Assembly (NCBI GenBank): GCA_029557895.1
Contig: JAKQHT010000023.1
Span: forward strand, 124,001 to 188,000
From: Bacteroidota bacterium
GTDB lineage: Bacteria; Bacteroidota; Bacteroidia; Flavobacteriales; Flavobacteriaceae
Reading direction: 5' to 3'
DNA length: 64,000 bases
Below, one piece after another: positions 47,791 through 57,359 of the stretch (the first letter of the stretch is position 1; each line of letters opens with the position of its first letter). The position numbers were made by a program, and so were the translations under genes. Under the pieces are notes generated by a model, which was not told the origin of the DNA, made no database searches, and saw nothing but the letters and a program-made list of their open reading frames with translations.

Positions 47791-48840
47791 ATGCATATTG
47801 CCGTAATCCGTCTTTCCGCTATGGGCGATGTTGCCATGACCGTTCCGGTTATCCGGGCCTTGGTGTCGCAACACGAAAACCTGAAGGTTACGGTAGTTTC
47901 ACGACCGTTTTTCAAGCCTTTTTTTGAAGGCATCCCCCAGGTTGATTTTTTTGGCGTTGATGTAAAAAACAGGCACAAAGGTTTATTGGGCTTGTTGAAA
48001 TTGTTTGCAGATTTAAAAAAGCGGGATATCGATGCCGTTGCAGACCTGCACAATGTGCTGCGCTCGCAGATTGTGCGCACATTGTTTGCGCTCTCCGGAA
48101 CCAAAGTCGCATTTACCAATAAAGGCAGAGCCGAAAAACGCGCCTTGACCCGATTGAAAAACAAAGTCTTTGAGCCGGTAAAACCAATGGCCGAAAGACA
48201 TGCGGCCACGTTTAAAAAATTGGGCTTTTCCGTTGATTTATCCAATCCGAAGTATCCCGAAAAAGCGGTTTTGTCAAAAAGCACACTTGCTGTTTCCGGC
48301 GAGATTAAGCCCTTTGACAGAAGGACAAAATGGATTGGAATCGCCCCTTTTGCCCAATATGAAAGCAAAGTTTATCCGTTGGATTTAATGCAGAAGGTAA
48401 TTGATGGGTTGGCATCGAAAAGCGATACCAAAATCTTTCTTTTTGGTGGAGGAAAAGAAGAAATCGAGAAACTTAATGCTTTGGCAAAACAAAAAGAAAA
48501 CATAGTTGTGGTTGCAGGAAAACTGGCTTTTTCCGAAGAGCTGCAACTTATTTCAAACCTTGACGTAATGCTTTCGATGGATAGCGGTAATGGACATATC
48601 GCAGCATTTCTTGGTGTAAAGACCATTACGCTTTGGGGCGCAACACATCCTTTTGCCGGATTTGCTCCCTATAACCAACCTTCGGAATATTGCTTAACTG
48701 CCGATATCAATCAATATCCCTTGCTTCCCACATCGGTTTATGGAAATAAAAAAGTAAAAGGATATGACGATGTGATGCGAAGTATCCCTGTTGAAAAAAT
48801 AGTGTTAAGTGTTGAGCGCGCAGCAAACAACCGCCACTAA
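47791..48840 (+). CDS. GT9-family glycosyltransferase (heptosyltransferase-like)
   Basis: A 349-residue protein from ATG 47791, which gives the GT9 N-terminus HIAVIRLSAMGDVAMTVPVI; the extra 12 codons upstream are not family-like. The C-terminal half has GIAPFAQYESKVYP, IFLFGGGKEE and MLSMDSGNGHIAAFLGVKTITLWGATHP, the donor-binding part of ADP-heptose transferases. It probably acts on the LPS core, but donor identity is inferred. The stop codon abuts the stop of the convergent reductase gene with no gap. Confidence 0.9.
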   Translation: MHIAVIRLSAMGDVAMTVPVIRALVSQHENLKVTVVSRPFFKPFFEGIPQVDFFGVDVKNRHKGLLGLLKLFADLKKRDIDAVADLHNVLRSQIVRTLFALSGTKVAFTNKGRAEKRALTRLKNKVFEPVKPMAERHAATFKKLGFSVDLSNPKYPEKAVLSKSTLAVSGEIKPFDRRTKWIGIAPFAQYESKVYPLDLMQKVIDGLASKSDTKIFLFGGGKEEIEKLNALAKQKENIVVVAGKLAFSEELQLISNLDVMLSMDSGNGHIAAFLGVKTITLWGATHPFAGFAPYNQPSEYCLTADINQYPLLPTSVYGNKKVKGYDDVMRSIPVEKIVLSVERAANNRH

Positions 48841-49899
48841 TCAAACATCATCATAATCCACCTTGATACTTGGTGTTATAGGATGTGATTGGCAGGTAAG
48901 TATCAACCCTTCTTCGACTTCGCTGTCGGTCAAGATATTGTTCTGTCGCATTTTTACTTCGCCTTCTTTAAGACGAGCCAAACAACTACTGCAAATACCG
49001 CCCTGACAGGAGTAAGGCGGGTCAAGGTTTTCCGCTAAAGCAGCTTCCAAAACCGATTTTTTTGGATCCATGACAAAAGAAGTCTCTTCGTCATCAAGGA
49101 TGACGGTCACTTTGGTTTTGCCTTCTGGGAGCATGTCTTCGGGCAAGGGTTTTGCCGGTGTAGTCACTGCAAAAAGTTCAAAATGAATTTGCAAACTATT
49201 GGTGCCTTGATCCAAAAGCATATCCTTAATGGCGTGAATCATGGGCTCCGGACCACAGAGATAATATTGGTCGATGGCCGTACCGCCATAATAGTTCTTC
49301 AGGATAAAATTGGCAGTGCTTTTTTCAATCCTGCCAAATAGCGCATTATCCATTTCTACCTGACTGAACACATAATGGACTTTTAAGCGGTCGTTGTATT
49401 GTGTTTTTAATTGCTCAATTTCCGAAAAAAATATGGTGTCTTCAGGAGACTTATTGCCGTACATGAGGACAAAAGTGCTCGCGGGCTCTTCCTCGAGCAA
49501 TGTTTTCATGATGCTCATCACGGGTGTGATACCGCTTCCCGCCGCAAATGCCATGATGGTTCTTGATTGCAAAGCATTGGGTTCAAACACAAAACGACCG
49601 TTTGGTGCGGCAACCTCCAAGGTATCGCCTGCTTTTAGCACAGTATTGGCAAAATTCGAAAAATACCCGCCTTTAACGGCTTTTACCGCGACCTGGAGCT
49701 TGCCACTGTTTGGCGAACTGCAGATGGAATAGTCCCTTCGGATTTCATTCCCGTCGAGATGTGTTTTTATGGCAAGATATTGCCCCGCCTTAAAGCGGAA
49801 AGCGCTCTTGAGTTGTTCGGTTACTTCAAAAGTGATGACAACACAGGAATCGGTGGCCTTGTGGATATCACCAATTTTTAAAGAATGGAATTGCGACAT
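48841..49899 (-). CDS. PaaE-like ferredoxin-NADP reductase with 2Fe-2S domain
   Basis: A 352-residue flavin/iron-sulfur reductase. An FAD domain (RRDYSICSSP, about 51-60) and an NAD(P)-binding domain (FAAGSGITPVMSIMKTLL; YLCGPEPMI) are followed by a plant-type ferredoxin domain with CQGGICSSCLARL and a later Cys, binding a 2Fe-2S cluster. PaaE is the reductase of phenylacetyl-CoA epoxidase, but no paaABCD genes are nearby and Bacteroidota use such proteins as general electron carriers. Start is set at the ATG at 49899, not the longer frame, since the family begins MSxFHxLKI. Confidence 0.9.
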   Translation of the reverse strand: MSQFHSLKIGDIHKATDSCVVITFEVTEQLKSAFRFKAGQYLAIKTHLDGNEIRRDYSICSSPNSGKLQVAVKAVKGGYFSNFANTVLKAGDTLEVAAPNGRFVFEPNALQSRTIMAFAAGSGITPVMSIMKTLLEEEPASTFVLMYGNKSPEDTIFFSEIEQLKTQYNDRLKVHYVFSQVEMDNALFGRIEKSTANFILKNYYGGTAIDQYYLCGPEPMIHAIKDMLLDQGTNSLQIHFELFAVTTPAKPLPEDMLPEGKTKVTVILDDEETSFVMDPKKSVLEAALAENLDPPYSCQGGICSSCLARLKEGEVKMRQNNILTDSEVEEGLILTCQSHPITPSIKVDYDDV

Positions 49900-49999
49900 T
49901 GTTTTTTTTTGCAAAAGTAAAAACATTCTACGGAATTAATTTTGTCAGTAACAAAAACAGTTTTATTATTACTAATAGGCAAATACATTTTTTAATAAA

Positions 50000-51478
50000 A
50001 TGATTCGACATTTTCTCGCATTGGAGTGGAAACAGTATTTCCGCTCGTCCTATTGGCAAAAGAGCATTGGGTTAAACTTGCTCTTGGTTTTTTTTGCACT
50101 CTATTTCATTGTGGTGTTCTTGATGGGCGGCTTGGCGCTTTATCCAATTTTAAAAGAGCTATACCCCGATAATGACCCGTTTCTTTTGGTCAATGACTTC
50201 TTTTTTTATTGGATCATCATCGACCTTTTGGTTCGCTTTTTCTTCCAGAAACTTCCGGTTATGAGCATTAAGCCATTGCTTACATTGCCCATAAAGCGTA
50301 GCAGTATCCTACACTTTGTGCTTGCCAAGTCGGCCGTTTCGTTTCTCAATTTATTGCCGCTTTTTGCTGCCGTGCCGTTTGCCGCAGTACTTGTTTTTGA
50401 AGGCTATGAAACTGTGGGTGTTGTGGCATGGGTTTTTTTGGTGCTTTTGGTAACGCTGTGCATCAACTTTCTGAATTTTATTATCGAGAGTTTGACAGCA
50501 GAGAGCGAACTTTCATTTTTACCCTTGATCTTGCTTACTTCTGCTCTTTTTGCCCTTGAATATTTTGGAATCGTCAATTTTTCACAAATGGTTTCTGCAG
50601 GTTTTATGTCGGTTGTTGCCAACCCCATTAACGTGCTGGTAATTGTGGGGCTTCTGATAGGGCTTTATAGCATCAATTACAAGATTCTCCGTGGAAAACT
50701 CTTTTTGGACAGTTCGCTTAAATCCAAGGTAGAAGAGGTTAAGGTTGCCGACATGGCTTGGACAAGGCGTTTTGGCAAGATGGCACCTTTCATGCAACTC
50801 GACCTAAAACTTATCTGGCGCAACAAGCGGCCTCGGTCCAGTGTCTTTATCCTGGTCATCGGTCTGCTTTATGGATTGTTTTTCTATCCACAACCCATGT
50901 ACAGCGAGCTCCCTTGGATTTTTCCTTTCATAGGCATTTTTGTGACCGGTATTTTCCTGATCAATTTCGGTCAATTTATACCGGCATGGGACAGCGGCTA
51001 TTATAAACTATTGATGAGCCAAAACATCACTTATGAAGATTATTTGAAGTCAAAATTTGTGTTGATGGCCTTGAGCGTTGTGGCACTGTTTGTATTGAGC
51101 ATCCCGTATGTGTATTTCGGATGGAAAATCTTATTGGCACATTTTGGCGCCGCGGTTTACAATATCGGTGTCAATACGCACATAATGCTCTTTGGAGGCT
51201 CTTTCAACCGAAAGAAAATAGACCTCAATCAGCGCGCGGCTTTCAACTATCAAGGCACTGGAGCCGTGCAGTGGATCATCGGTTTTCCGCTGATGTTCCT
51301 GCCCATGGTCATTTTTGCCATTGCCTATTATACCATCAATTTTGAAGCCGGCATCGCCATACTGGTCATTTTGGGACTTTTGGGAATGGTGTTCCACCAA
51401 AAACTGATGAAGTTTATCACATCAAAATATCAAGATTCAAAATATAAAATGATAAGTGCCTTTAGTGAGGACAATTAA
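50000..51478 (+). CDS. ABC transporter permease-like protein (DUF5687-like)
   Basis: A 492-residue membrane protein with about 10-12 helices, starting MIRHFLALEWKQYFRSSYWQK, the N-terminus typical of a flavobacterial exporter permease family that I recall as DUF5687. A central cytoplasmic loop holds KSKVEEVKVADMAWTRRFGKMAPFMQLDLKLIWRNKRPR, likely the ATPase-facing region. The substrate is unknown. The ATPase gene follows 12 bases later on the same strand, so they form a two-gene exporter. Confidence 0.83.
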   Translation: MIRHFLALEWKQYFRSSYWQKSIGLNLLLVFFALYFIVVFLMGGLALYPILKELYPDNDPFLLVNDFFFYWIIIDLLVRFFFQKLPVMSIKPLLTLPIKRSSILHFVLAKSAVSFLNLLPLFAAVPFAAVLVFEGYETVGVVAWVFLVLLVTLCINFLNFIIESLTAESELSFLPLILLTSALFALEYFGIVNFSQMVSAGFMSVVANPINVLVIVGLLIGLYSINYKILRGKLFLDSSLKSKVEEVKVADMAWTRRFGKMAPFMQLDLKLIWRNKRPRSSVFILVIGLLYGLFFYPQPMYSELPWIFPFIGIFVTGIFLINFGQFIPAWDSGYYKLLMSQNITYEDYLKSKFVLMALSVVALFVLSIPYVYFGWKILLAHFGAAVYNIGVNTHIMLFGGSFNRKKIDLNQRAAFNYQGTGAVQWIIGFPLMFLPMVIFAIAYYTINFEAGIAILVILGLLGMVFHQKLMKFITSKYQDSKYKMISAFSEDN

Positions 51479-51490
51479 AAACAAACACGC

Positions 51491-52186
51491 ATGATCTCAG
51501 TTTCTAATCTTTCAAAAACATATAACGGCGTTACGGTACTCAATATAGAAAACCTTGACATCCCCAAAGGACAAAGCTTTGGCCTTGTAGGAAATAATGG
51601 CGCAGGAAAAACAACATTCTTTAGCCTCTTGCTTGACTTGATCCAACCCACAACCGGGCACATCAAGAACAATAATATATTGGTGCATGAAAGTGAAATA
51701 TGGAAATCGTTCACGTCTTCGTTCATCGACGAAAGTTTTTTGATCGGTTACCTTACGCCCGAAGAATATTTTTATTTTATTGGTGAATTGCGTGGACAGA
51801 ACAAGGCCGATATCGACACTTTTGTGGCGCAATTTGAAGATTTTTTCAACGGAGAGATTATCAACAAGAAAAAATACCTCCGCGATTTGAGCAAGGGCAA
51901 TCAGAAAAAAGCGGGAATAGTGGCGGCTCTTATCGGTAACCCGGAAGTGATCGTGCTTGATGAACCGTTCGCCAATCTGGATCCCACCACACAGATCCGT
52001 TTAAAAAAAATCATCAAGGAACTTGCCGAAACCAAAGGCGTTACCATATTGATATCAAGCCACGACCTAATGCATGTTACCGAAGTCTGTGAACGTATTG
52101 TGGTACTCGAAAAAGGGAACGTCATCAAGGATCTCCAGACCGGAGCCGCAACCCTAAAAGAACTTGAAGCCCATTTTGCGGGATAG
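51491..52186 (+). CDS. ABC transporter ATP-binding protein
   Basis: A 231-residue ATPase with Walker A GNNGAGKTT (about 33-41), signature DLSKGNQKKAG, Walker B VIVLDEPFANLDP and the SSHD switch His. It belongs to the exporter-type group often paired with membrane proteins of the DUF5687 type. It likely powers the permease encoded just upstream. Substrate unknown; no exporter accessory gene is adjacent. Confidence 0.93.
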   Translation: MISVSNLSKTYNGVTVLNIENLDIPKGQSFGLVGNNGAGKTTFFSLLLDLIQPTTGHIKNNNILVHESEIWKSFTSSFIDESFLIGYLTPEEYFYFIGELRGQNKADIDTFVAQFEDFFNGEIINKKKYLRDLSKGNQKKAGIVAALIGNPEVIVLDEPFANLDPTTQIRLKKIIKELAETKGVTILISSHDLMHVTEVCERIVVLEKGNVIKDLQTGAATLKELEAHFAG

Positions 52187-52331
52187 TTGCCTTTTTGAGA
52201 GCTTTTGTGGACAGTGACCAATCATCGAAATGAGCGCCTTTTTTCGGAATAATTCAAAAAGATGCTTATTTTTACGGCATTGCATACTATTTGCAACCGT
52301 TTTTAGTTATCTATAAACCAAACGCAAAACG

Positions 52332-54884
52332 TTGAAATCTACTTATAAAGCCTTGGCTCTCTTTGTGGTGGCATTTGCTGCCATTGGTTGTTCGCGCAAA
52401 AACGACACGTTCATAAACAGAAATTTCCATGCCCTGGGCACAAAGTACAATATTCTCTACAATGGCAACATCGCCCTAGATAAAGGCAGGGAAAGCCTCG
52501 ATAATGGCTTTAACGACAACTATTGGGAGCTGCTGCCCGTGGAGCGCATGCAGGTAAGCGAAGAGGTCATGCTGCCCGGACAGGCAAAAAACACCGATTT
52601 TGAAAGAGCAGAAAACAAAGCCATAAAAGCCGTTCAAACGCACGGCATGAACATCAATGGCAAAGAACACAACCCACAAATAGACGAAGCTTACCTCTTG
52701 CTTGGAAAGGCACGTTATTTTGACCAGCGTTTCATACCGGCACTTGAAGCATTCAATTATATTCTGTACAAATATCCCGCAAGCGATAAGATAAACACCT
52801 CAAAAGTGTGGCGCGAAAAAACGAACATCCGTCTCGAAAACAACGAGCTCGCCATCAAAAACCTCAAAAAGCTCATAGAACAAGAAGAACTTGAGCCACA
52901 AGATCTGGCAGATGCCACCGCGAGTATGGCACAGGCTTACATCAATCTAAATGCAAAAGACAGCGCCATAACCCAATTGGCAATTGCCCGGCAACATACC
53001 AAAAAACACAACGAAAAAGCAAGGTACAATTTCATCATCGGACAACTATACAACGAAAAAGCACAAAGAGACAGCGCCAACATGGCTTTTGACAAAGTCA
53101 TTGAACTCCACAGAAAAATTCCGCGCATCTATTACATTAACGCCCATTTGGCGCGAGCTGCAAACTTCGACCTCGAAAACGGCGATAAAACCGCCTTTTT
53201 GGAATACCTCACTACATTGGAAGAAGACCGTGAAAACAGACCTTTTCTTGGAAAAATCTATTATAGGATAGCCGAATTTCACAGGCAAACCGGCGCAGAC
53301 TCATTAGCAGTTGCATATTACAATAAGTCGCTCCGTTCACAATCAACAGACAAGCCGCTTCGAGCAGCCGATTACGGAACCCTTGGCGACATGGCTTTTG
53401 ATGCCGCCCGATACAAAATGGCCGGGGCTTATTATGACAGCACCATGAACAACATGGTTGTAAACAGCAAACCCTATCGCGCCATAAAACGAAAACGTGA
53501 AAACCTTGATGATGTCATCCATTATGAAGACATTGCAAACAATAACGACAGCATCTTGCGCCTTGCAAGCCTTACAAAGGAGGAACAGTTGGCCTTTTTT
53601 ACCAATTACGCCAATCAATTAAAAGAAAAAGCCGAAAAGGAAAAGGCCGAAGCACAAAAAAGCAATAATACGGGACTGGTAACGGGCAACGACACAAACA
53701 GAAACCTTATAAATGACGCATCCAAAAGAGAAATGGGCGATAGGAGCCAACAACAATTCTATTTCTACAACCCATCTACAGTGGCTTTTGGCAAAAACGA
53801 GTTCATCAAGATTTGGGGCGACCGTTCGCTAAAGGACAATTGGAGGCTGTCAGACACACGTATCAACGCCCCCAATAGCCAAACCCCCGATGCTATCCTT
53901 ACCAACCTCTCCGATGAAGAACGCTTTGACCCACAGTTCTATGTGGATATGATTCCCACGGAACCCAAATTGTTGGACAGTCTGGCAAAAGAACGCAATT
54001 TTGCTTACTACCAGTTAGGATCAATTTACAAGGAAAAATTCAAAGAAAACCAACTTGCGGCAGACAGATTTGTAAAACTCTTGCAAAACGACCCCGAAGA
54101 CCGATTGATACTGCCCTCAAAGTATAACCTTTATAAAATTTACCAAGAACTGGACGACCACCCCAAAGCAGAAATGGTAAAACAAGACATCATCAACAAT
54201 TATCCGGACTCTCGCTATGCCGATATTTTGAGAAATCCCGAATCGCTATTGGCAAAAGACGAGAACAGCCCCGAAAGCCTTTACGAACGATTGTACGAAG
54301 CGTTCAACAACCAAAATTATCAAGAGGTCATAGACAGCGCCACATTATATGCACAACAATTTGAGGGCGAACCGATTGTGCCAAAATTTGAAATCTTAAA
54401 AGCGTCGGCCAGAGCTCGTTTGCATGGTTTTGAAGCATATAGGGAAGGCGTCAATTTCATTGCGTTGAATTATCCCAATTCACCAGAGGGAAAACACGCA
54501 CAAGAAATTTTGAAAAAGGTCATCCCCCCACTTTCGAAAAAAGATTTTGTGAAAGAAGAACTTTCAAACAATTTTTATGTAATCTACCAATTTAACAGTT
54601 CTGCAAAACAGGAAATTGAAGAATTTGCCAAAAAAATTGATGCAGAAATTGAACAGATTAGATATTACGTTCTTACCACTTCCATAGATGTTTATGACCC
54701 CAACACCACTTTTGTTGTGGTGCACGGACTGAAAAGCATTCAAGGCGCCAGTGGTTTTGCAGATTTGCTCACAGAACGCAAATCCAAGATTATAAGGCCA
54801 TACATTGCAATTTCGTCCGATAATTATGGTATTGTGCAAATGCACAAAAACCTAAACGATTATATAGCAACCCAAATTAATTAA
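52332..54884 (+). CDS. sprE: Type IX secretion/gliding lipoprotein SprE (PorW)
   Basis: An 850-residue lipoprotein: signal peptide with lipobox AIGC (Cys20), then several tetratricopeptide-like helical repeats (AYLLLGKARYFDQRFIPALEAFNYIL; ARYNFIIGQLYNEKAQRDSANMAFDKVI and others), and a C-terminal region ending in NLNDYIATQIN. Length, opening sequence (NRNFHALGTKYNILYNGNIALDKG) and repeats match SprE/PorW, needed for type IX secretion and gliding in Flavobacterium. Start is TTG at 52332, because no upstream or nearby ATG yields the signal peptide. Other type IX genes are outside the window. Confidence 0.88.
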   Translation: MKSTYKALALFVVAFAAIGCSRKNDTFINRNFHALGTKYNILYNGNIALDKGRESLDNGFNDNYWELLPVERMQVSEEVMLPGQAKNTDFERAENKAIKAVQTHGMNINGKEHNPQIDEAYLLLGKARYFDQRFIPALEAFNYILYKYPASDKINTSKVWREKTNIRLENNELAIKNLKKLIEQEELEPQDLADATASMAQAYINLNAKDSAITQLAIARQHTKKHNEKARYNFIIGQLYNEKAQRDSANMAFDKVIELHRKIPRIYYINAHLARAANFDLENGDKTAFLEYLTTLEEDRENRPFLGKIYYRIAEFHRQTGADSLAVAYYNKSLRSQSTDKPLRAADYGTLGDMAFDAARYKMAGAYYDSTMNNMVVNSKPYRAIKRKRENLDDVIHYEDIANNNDSILRLASLTKEEQLAFFTNYANQLKEKAEKEKAEAQKSNNTGLVTGNDTNRNLINDASKREMGDRSQQQFYFYNPSTVAFGKNEFIKIWGDRSLKDNWRLSDTRINAPNSQTPDAILTNLSDEERFDPQFYVDMIPTEPKLLDSLAKERNFAYYQLGSIYKEKFKENQLAADRFVKLLQNDPEDRLILPSKYNLYKIYQELDDHPKAEMVKQDIINNYPDSRYADILRNPESLLAKDENSPESLYERLYEAFNNQNYQEVIDSATLYAQQFEGEPIVPKFEILKASARARLHGFEAYREGVNFIALNYPNSPEGKHAQEILKKVIPPLSKKDFVKEELSNNFYVIYQFNSSAKQEIEEFAKKIDAEIEQIRYYVLTTSIDVYDPNTTFVVVHGLKSIQGASGFADLLTERKSKIIRPYIAISSDNYGIVQMHKNLNDYIATQIN

Positions 54885-54892
54885 ATTAACCT

Positions 54893-55324
54893 ATGTTTTC
54901 AGGAACAAAAAAAGAAATTATGGCAACAGAAACAGGAATGAACCAAAATGCGCTTGCAAAAGGAACCGTTATCACAGGTGACATTGTGAGCGACGGCGAT
55001 TTTAGAATCGAAGGCACCGTACAGGGCAACGTAAAAACCCCGGGCAAAGTGGTCATCGGAAAAACAGGCATCATCAAAGGAACGCTCACCGGCGCAAATG
55101 CTGACATAGAGGGCAAATTTTCCGGAAAACTGATCCTTTCCGACACATTGTCCCTACGATCTACCGCCTATGTAGAAGGTGAAGTCGAGGTGTCAAAACT
55201 TGCGGTGGAACCCGGAGCGACCTTTAACGCTACCTGCACGATGAAAGGCGCCATAAAAGAATTGGGCAATGGCGGACAAAGACCACCAGAACAGCAACGA
55301 CCAAAAGAAGGCCAATCAGCTTAG
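54893..55324 (+). CDS. Bactofilin
   Basis: A 143-residue polymer-forming cytoskeletal protein (DUF583). A short N-terminal tail is followed by a beta-helix of repeated hydrophobic/Gly turns (GTVITGDIVSDGDFRIEGTV, VVIGKTGIIKGTLTGANADI, VEGEVEVSKLAVEPGATFNA) and a disordered Gly/Pro/Gln C-terminus (GGQRPPEQQRPKEGQ). Bactofilins assemble into filaments that position wall enzymes or other machinery. It starts 8 bases after sprE, and its last 56 bases overlap atpZ in another frame. Confidence 0.92.
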   Translation: MFSGTKKEIMATETGMNQNALAKGTVITGDIVSDGDFRIEGTVQGNVKTPGKVVIGKTGIIKGTLTGANADIEGKFSGKLILSDTLSLRSTAYVEGEVEVSKLAVEPGATFNATCTMKGAIKELGNGGQRPPEQQRPKEGQSA

Positions 55325-55526
55325 TTCGTACGCACGCTATTCAAGCATTGCCATACAGATGTTTGCCATTATTGGCATTGGTACTTACGTTGGCGTAAAA
55401 CTTGATGCGCATTATCCAAACCGGAACAACTGGTTTACACTGGTTTTTTCATTGGGTTCGGTAATTGGTGCCATCATATTTGTTGTCCGACAGATTATCG
55501 CAAACTCAAAAGAAGACGATAAATGA
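55269..55526 (+). CDS. atpZ: AtpZ/AtpI family protein
   Basis: An 85-residue protein with a polar N-terminus and two transmembrane helices (about 27-46 and 55-74): YSSIAIQMFAIIGIGTYVGVKLD and VFSLGSVIGAIIFVVRQII. AtpZ/AtpI proteins are accessory to ATP synthase, with roles in c-ring assembly or ion supply. The start at ATG 55269 lies 56 bases inside the bactofilin gene; no later Met precedes the first helix, so the overlap looks real. It shares ATGA with the next gene. Confidence 0.85.
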   Translation: MADKDHQNSNDQKKANQLSSYARYSSIAIQMFAIIGIGTYVGVKLDAHYPNRNNWFTLVFSLGSVIGAIIFVVRQIIANSKEDDK

Positions 55527-55924
55527 ACGAAGCATTTACCAAGCAACAGATCCCATTCATGCTCAAAATCACGGCTTTTGCCGTCTTGTTGTTTGCGGCA
55601 CATTCCTACTTGATAGCACATTTTGCGGAAAATGTGGATTTTTTCTTTCCACTTTGGCAGATCTATGGGTTTCACGCTCTGGTTACCACAGCCCTGTTTA
55701 CCATTGTCAATTACCGGCTTTCTAAAGCAAAGACCGATGTGTTCGGGGTATTCATGACGGCATCGCTCGTAAAAATGGTCATGGCCGTAGTATTTCTTTT
55801 ACCGCTGATCCTTTCGGATTTCGAAAAAAAACAGCCAGACGTGTTCAACTTTTTTATCCCGTACTTCCTTTTCCTGTTTTTTGAAGTGTATTCTGTAGCC
55901 CAACTGCTTCAGAAAAACCCCTAA
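55523..55924 (+). CDS. Four-helix membrane protein, AtpI-like position
   Basis: A 133-residue protein with four hydrophobic helices (about 13-32, 43-60, 74-95 and 105-127), starting in a 4-base overlap with atpZ. No diagnostic motif is visible; by position (between atpZ and atpB) and topology it corresponds to the AtpI-like or DUF6168-like protein of flavobacterial atp operons (name from memory). It probably takes part in ATP synthase assembly. Confidence 0.7.
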   Translation: MNEAFTKQQIPFMLKITAFAVLLFAAHSYLIAHFAENVDFFFPLWQIYGFHALVTTALFTIVNYRLSKAKTDVFGVFMTASLVKMVMAVVFLLPLILSDFEKKQPDVFNFFIPYFLFLFFEVYSVAQLLQKNP

Positions 55925-55956
55925 AAATCATCCAATTAATATTGATAAAAAAAGTA

Positions 55957-55987
55957 TTTGCCAATTAACTAATTGTGCGTACATTTG
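55957..55987 (+). promoter_or_regulatory. ATP synthase operon promoter
   Basis: TTTG at 55957-55960, a spacer of exactly 19 bases and TACATTTG at 55980-55987 make a full match to the Bacteroidota sigma-A promoter. The transcription start is predicted at about 55993-55995, some 32 bases before the atpB ATG at 56026. The box also lies over a GTG (55975) that opens the atpB frame, ruling it out as the start. Confidence 0.75.
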
Positions 55988-56025
55988 CACGGAATTTAAA
56001 GCAAGGTATTTTTAAGCCACACGGA

Positions 56026-57111
56026 ATGACATTTAGCACCTTTAGAAACACCCTATTTTTGGTTCTTTCGTTATCGTTTTCCTTTGCCGTTTTTGCCGGT
56101 GAAGCATCGGAAAACCCAAAGAAAGAAAAGTTTGACGCCAAGGAAATGATCATGCACCACGTAAAGGATGCGCATGAATTTCACATCATCGACATCAACG
56201 GCAAGCCTGTTTCCATTTCGTTGCCCATTATACTTTGGACAGACAATGGTTTGGTAACGTTCATGTCCAGCGCATTTCACCATGACGATTCAGGCCATCA
56301 CATAGTTGAGAAAAACGGAATGAAATTCGTTAAGTATCACGAAAATATATACCAATTGACCGATGGTGCACATGCTATTGAATTTGATGCAGACCACCAC
56401 CCGATCAATGCCAAGAAGCCTTGGAACTTTTCAATTACCCGCAACGTTTTTATGATGTGGGTGTCAGCAATCGTGCTCATATTGCTGTTCGTGACCGCCG
56501 CAAGAAGCTATAATAAATCAGAAGGCAATGTGCCAAAAGGCATCGCCGGTTTTGTGGAGCCGCTGGTTGTGTTTGTCCGTGACGAAATTGCAAGACCCAT
56601 GATCGGCGAGCACAAGTACAAAAAGTATATGCCATACCTGTTGACCATATTTTTCTTTATCTGGATCAACAATATTTTTGGTCTTATCCCTATTTTGAAC
56701 GGTGCCAACTTGAGCGGCAACATTGCGTTTACCATGGTTTTGGCCCTGTTCACCTTTATCATTACCACCGTTAGCGGCAATGCCAACTACTGGAAGCACA
56801 TTTTCTGGATGCCTGGCGTTCCCGTGGCAATGAAATTGTTCTTGATGCCCATCGAGTTGATCGGTATTTTCACAAAACCGATCTCGTTGATGATCCGATT
56901 GTTTGCCAACATCACTGCTGGCCACATCATTATCTTGGCATTGATGTCGTTGATTTTTATTTTTGAAACTGTTTTGATAGCACCTGTATCAGTAGCGTTC
57001 TCGCTGTTCATTACCGTAATAGAAATAGTGGTAACCGCCATACAGGCCTATATATTTACAATCTTGTCAGCCCTATATTTTGGTATGGCAACAGAAGAAG
57101 AACATCATTAA
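56026..57111 (+). CDS. atpB: ATP synthase F0 subunit a
   Basis: A 361-residue proton-channel subunit. A signal-like first helix (about 8-22), a long periplasmic-side N-terminal region of about 105 residues rich in His and Asp (HHDDSGHHIVEK), and the usual five to six helices follow. The essential Arg is in MIRLFANITAGHIIILAL. ATG 56026 is selected because the promoter covers the earlier GTG. The long N-terminus is typical of Bacteroidota subunit a. Confidence 0.95.
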   Translation: MTFSTFRNTLFLVLSLSFSFAVFAGEASENPKKEKFDAKEMIMHHVKDAHEFHIIDINGKPVSISLPIILWTDNGLVTFMSSAFHHDDSGHHIVEKNGMKFVKYHENIYQLTDGAHAIEFDADHHPINAKKPWNFSITRNVFMMWVSAIVLILLFVTAARSYNKSEGNVPKGIAGFVEPLVVFVRDEIARPMIGEHKYKKYMPYLLTIFFFIWINNIFGLIPILNGANLSGNIAFTMVLALFTFIITTVSGNANYWKHIFWMPGVPVAMKLFLMPIELIGIFTKPISLMIRLFANITAGHIIILALMSLIFIFETVLIAPVSVAFSLFITVIEIVVTAIQAYIFTILSALYFGMATEEEHH

Positions 57112-57115
57112 TTAA

Positions 57116-57340
<225 letters not shown>

Positions 57341-57359
57341 TCCAAAACAAAGCAAATGA

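Noticed and set aside
55975-56025. GTG start of atpB
   Set aside because: A full consensus promoter covers it and the predicted transcript begins after it.
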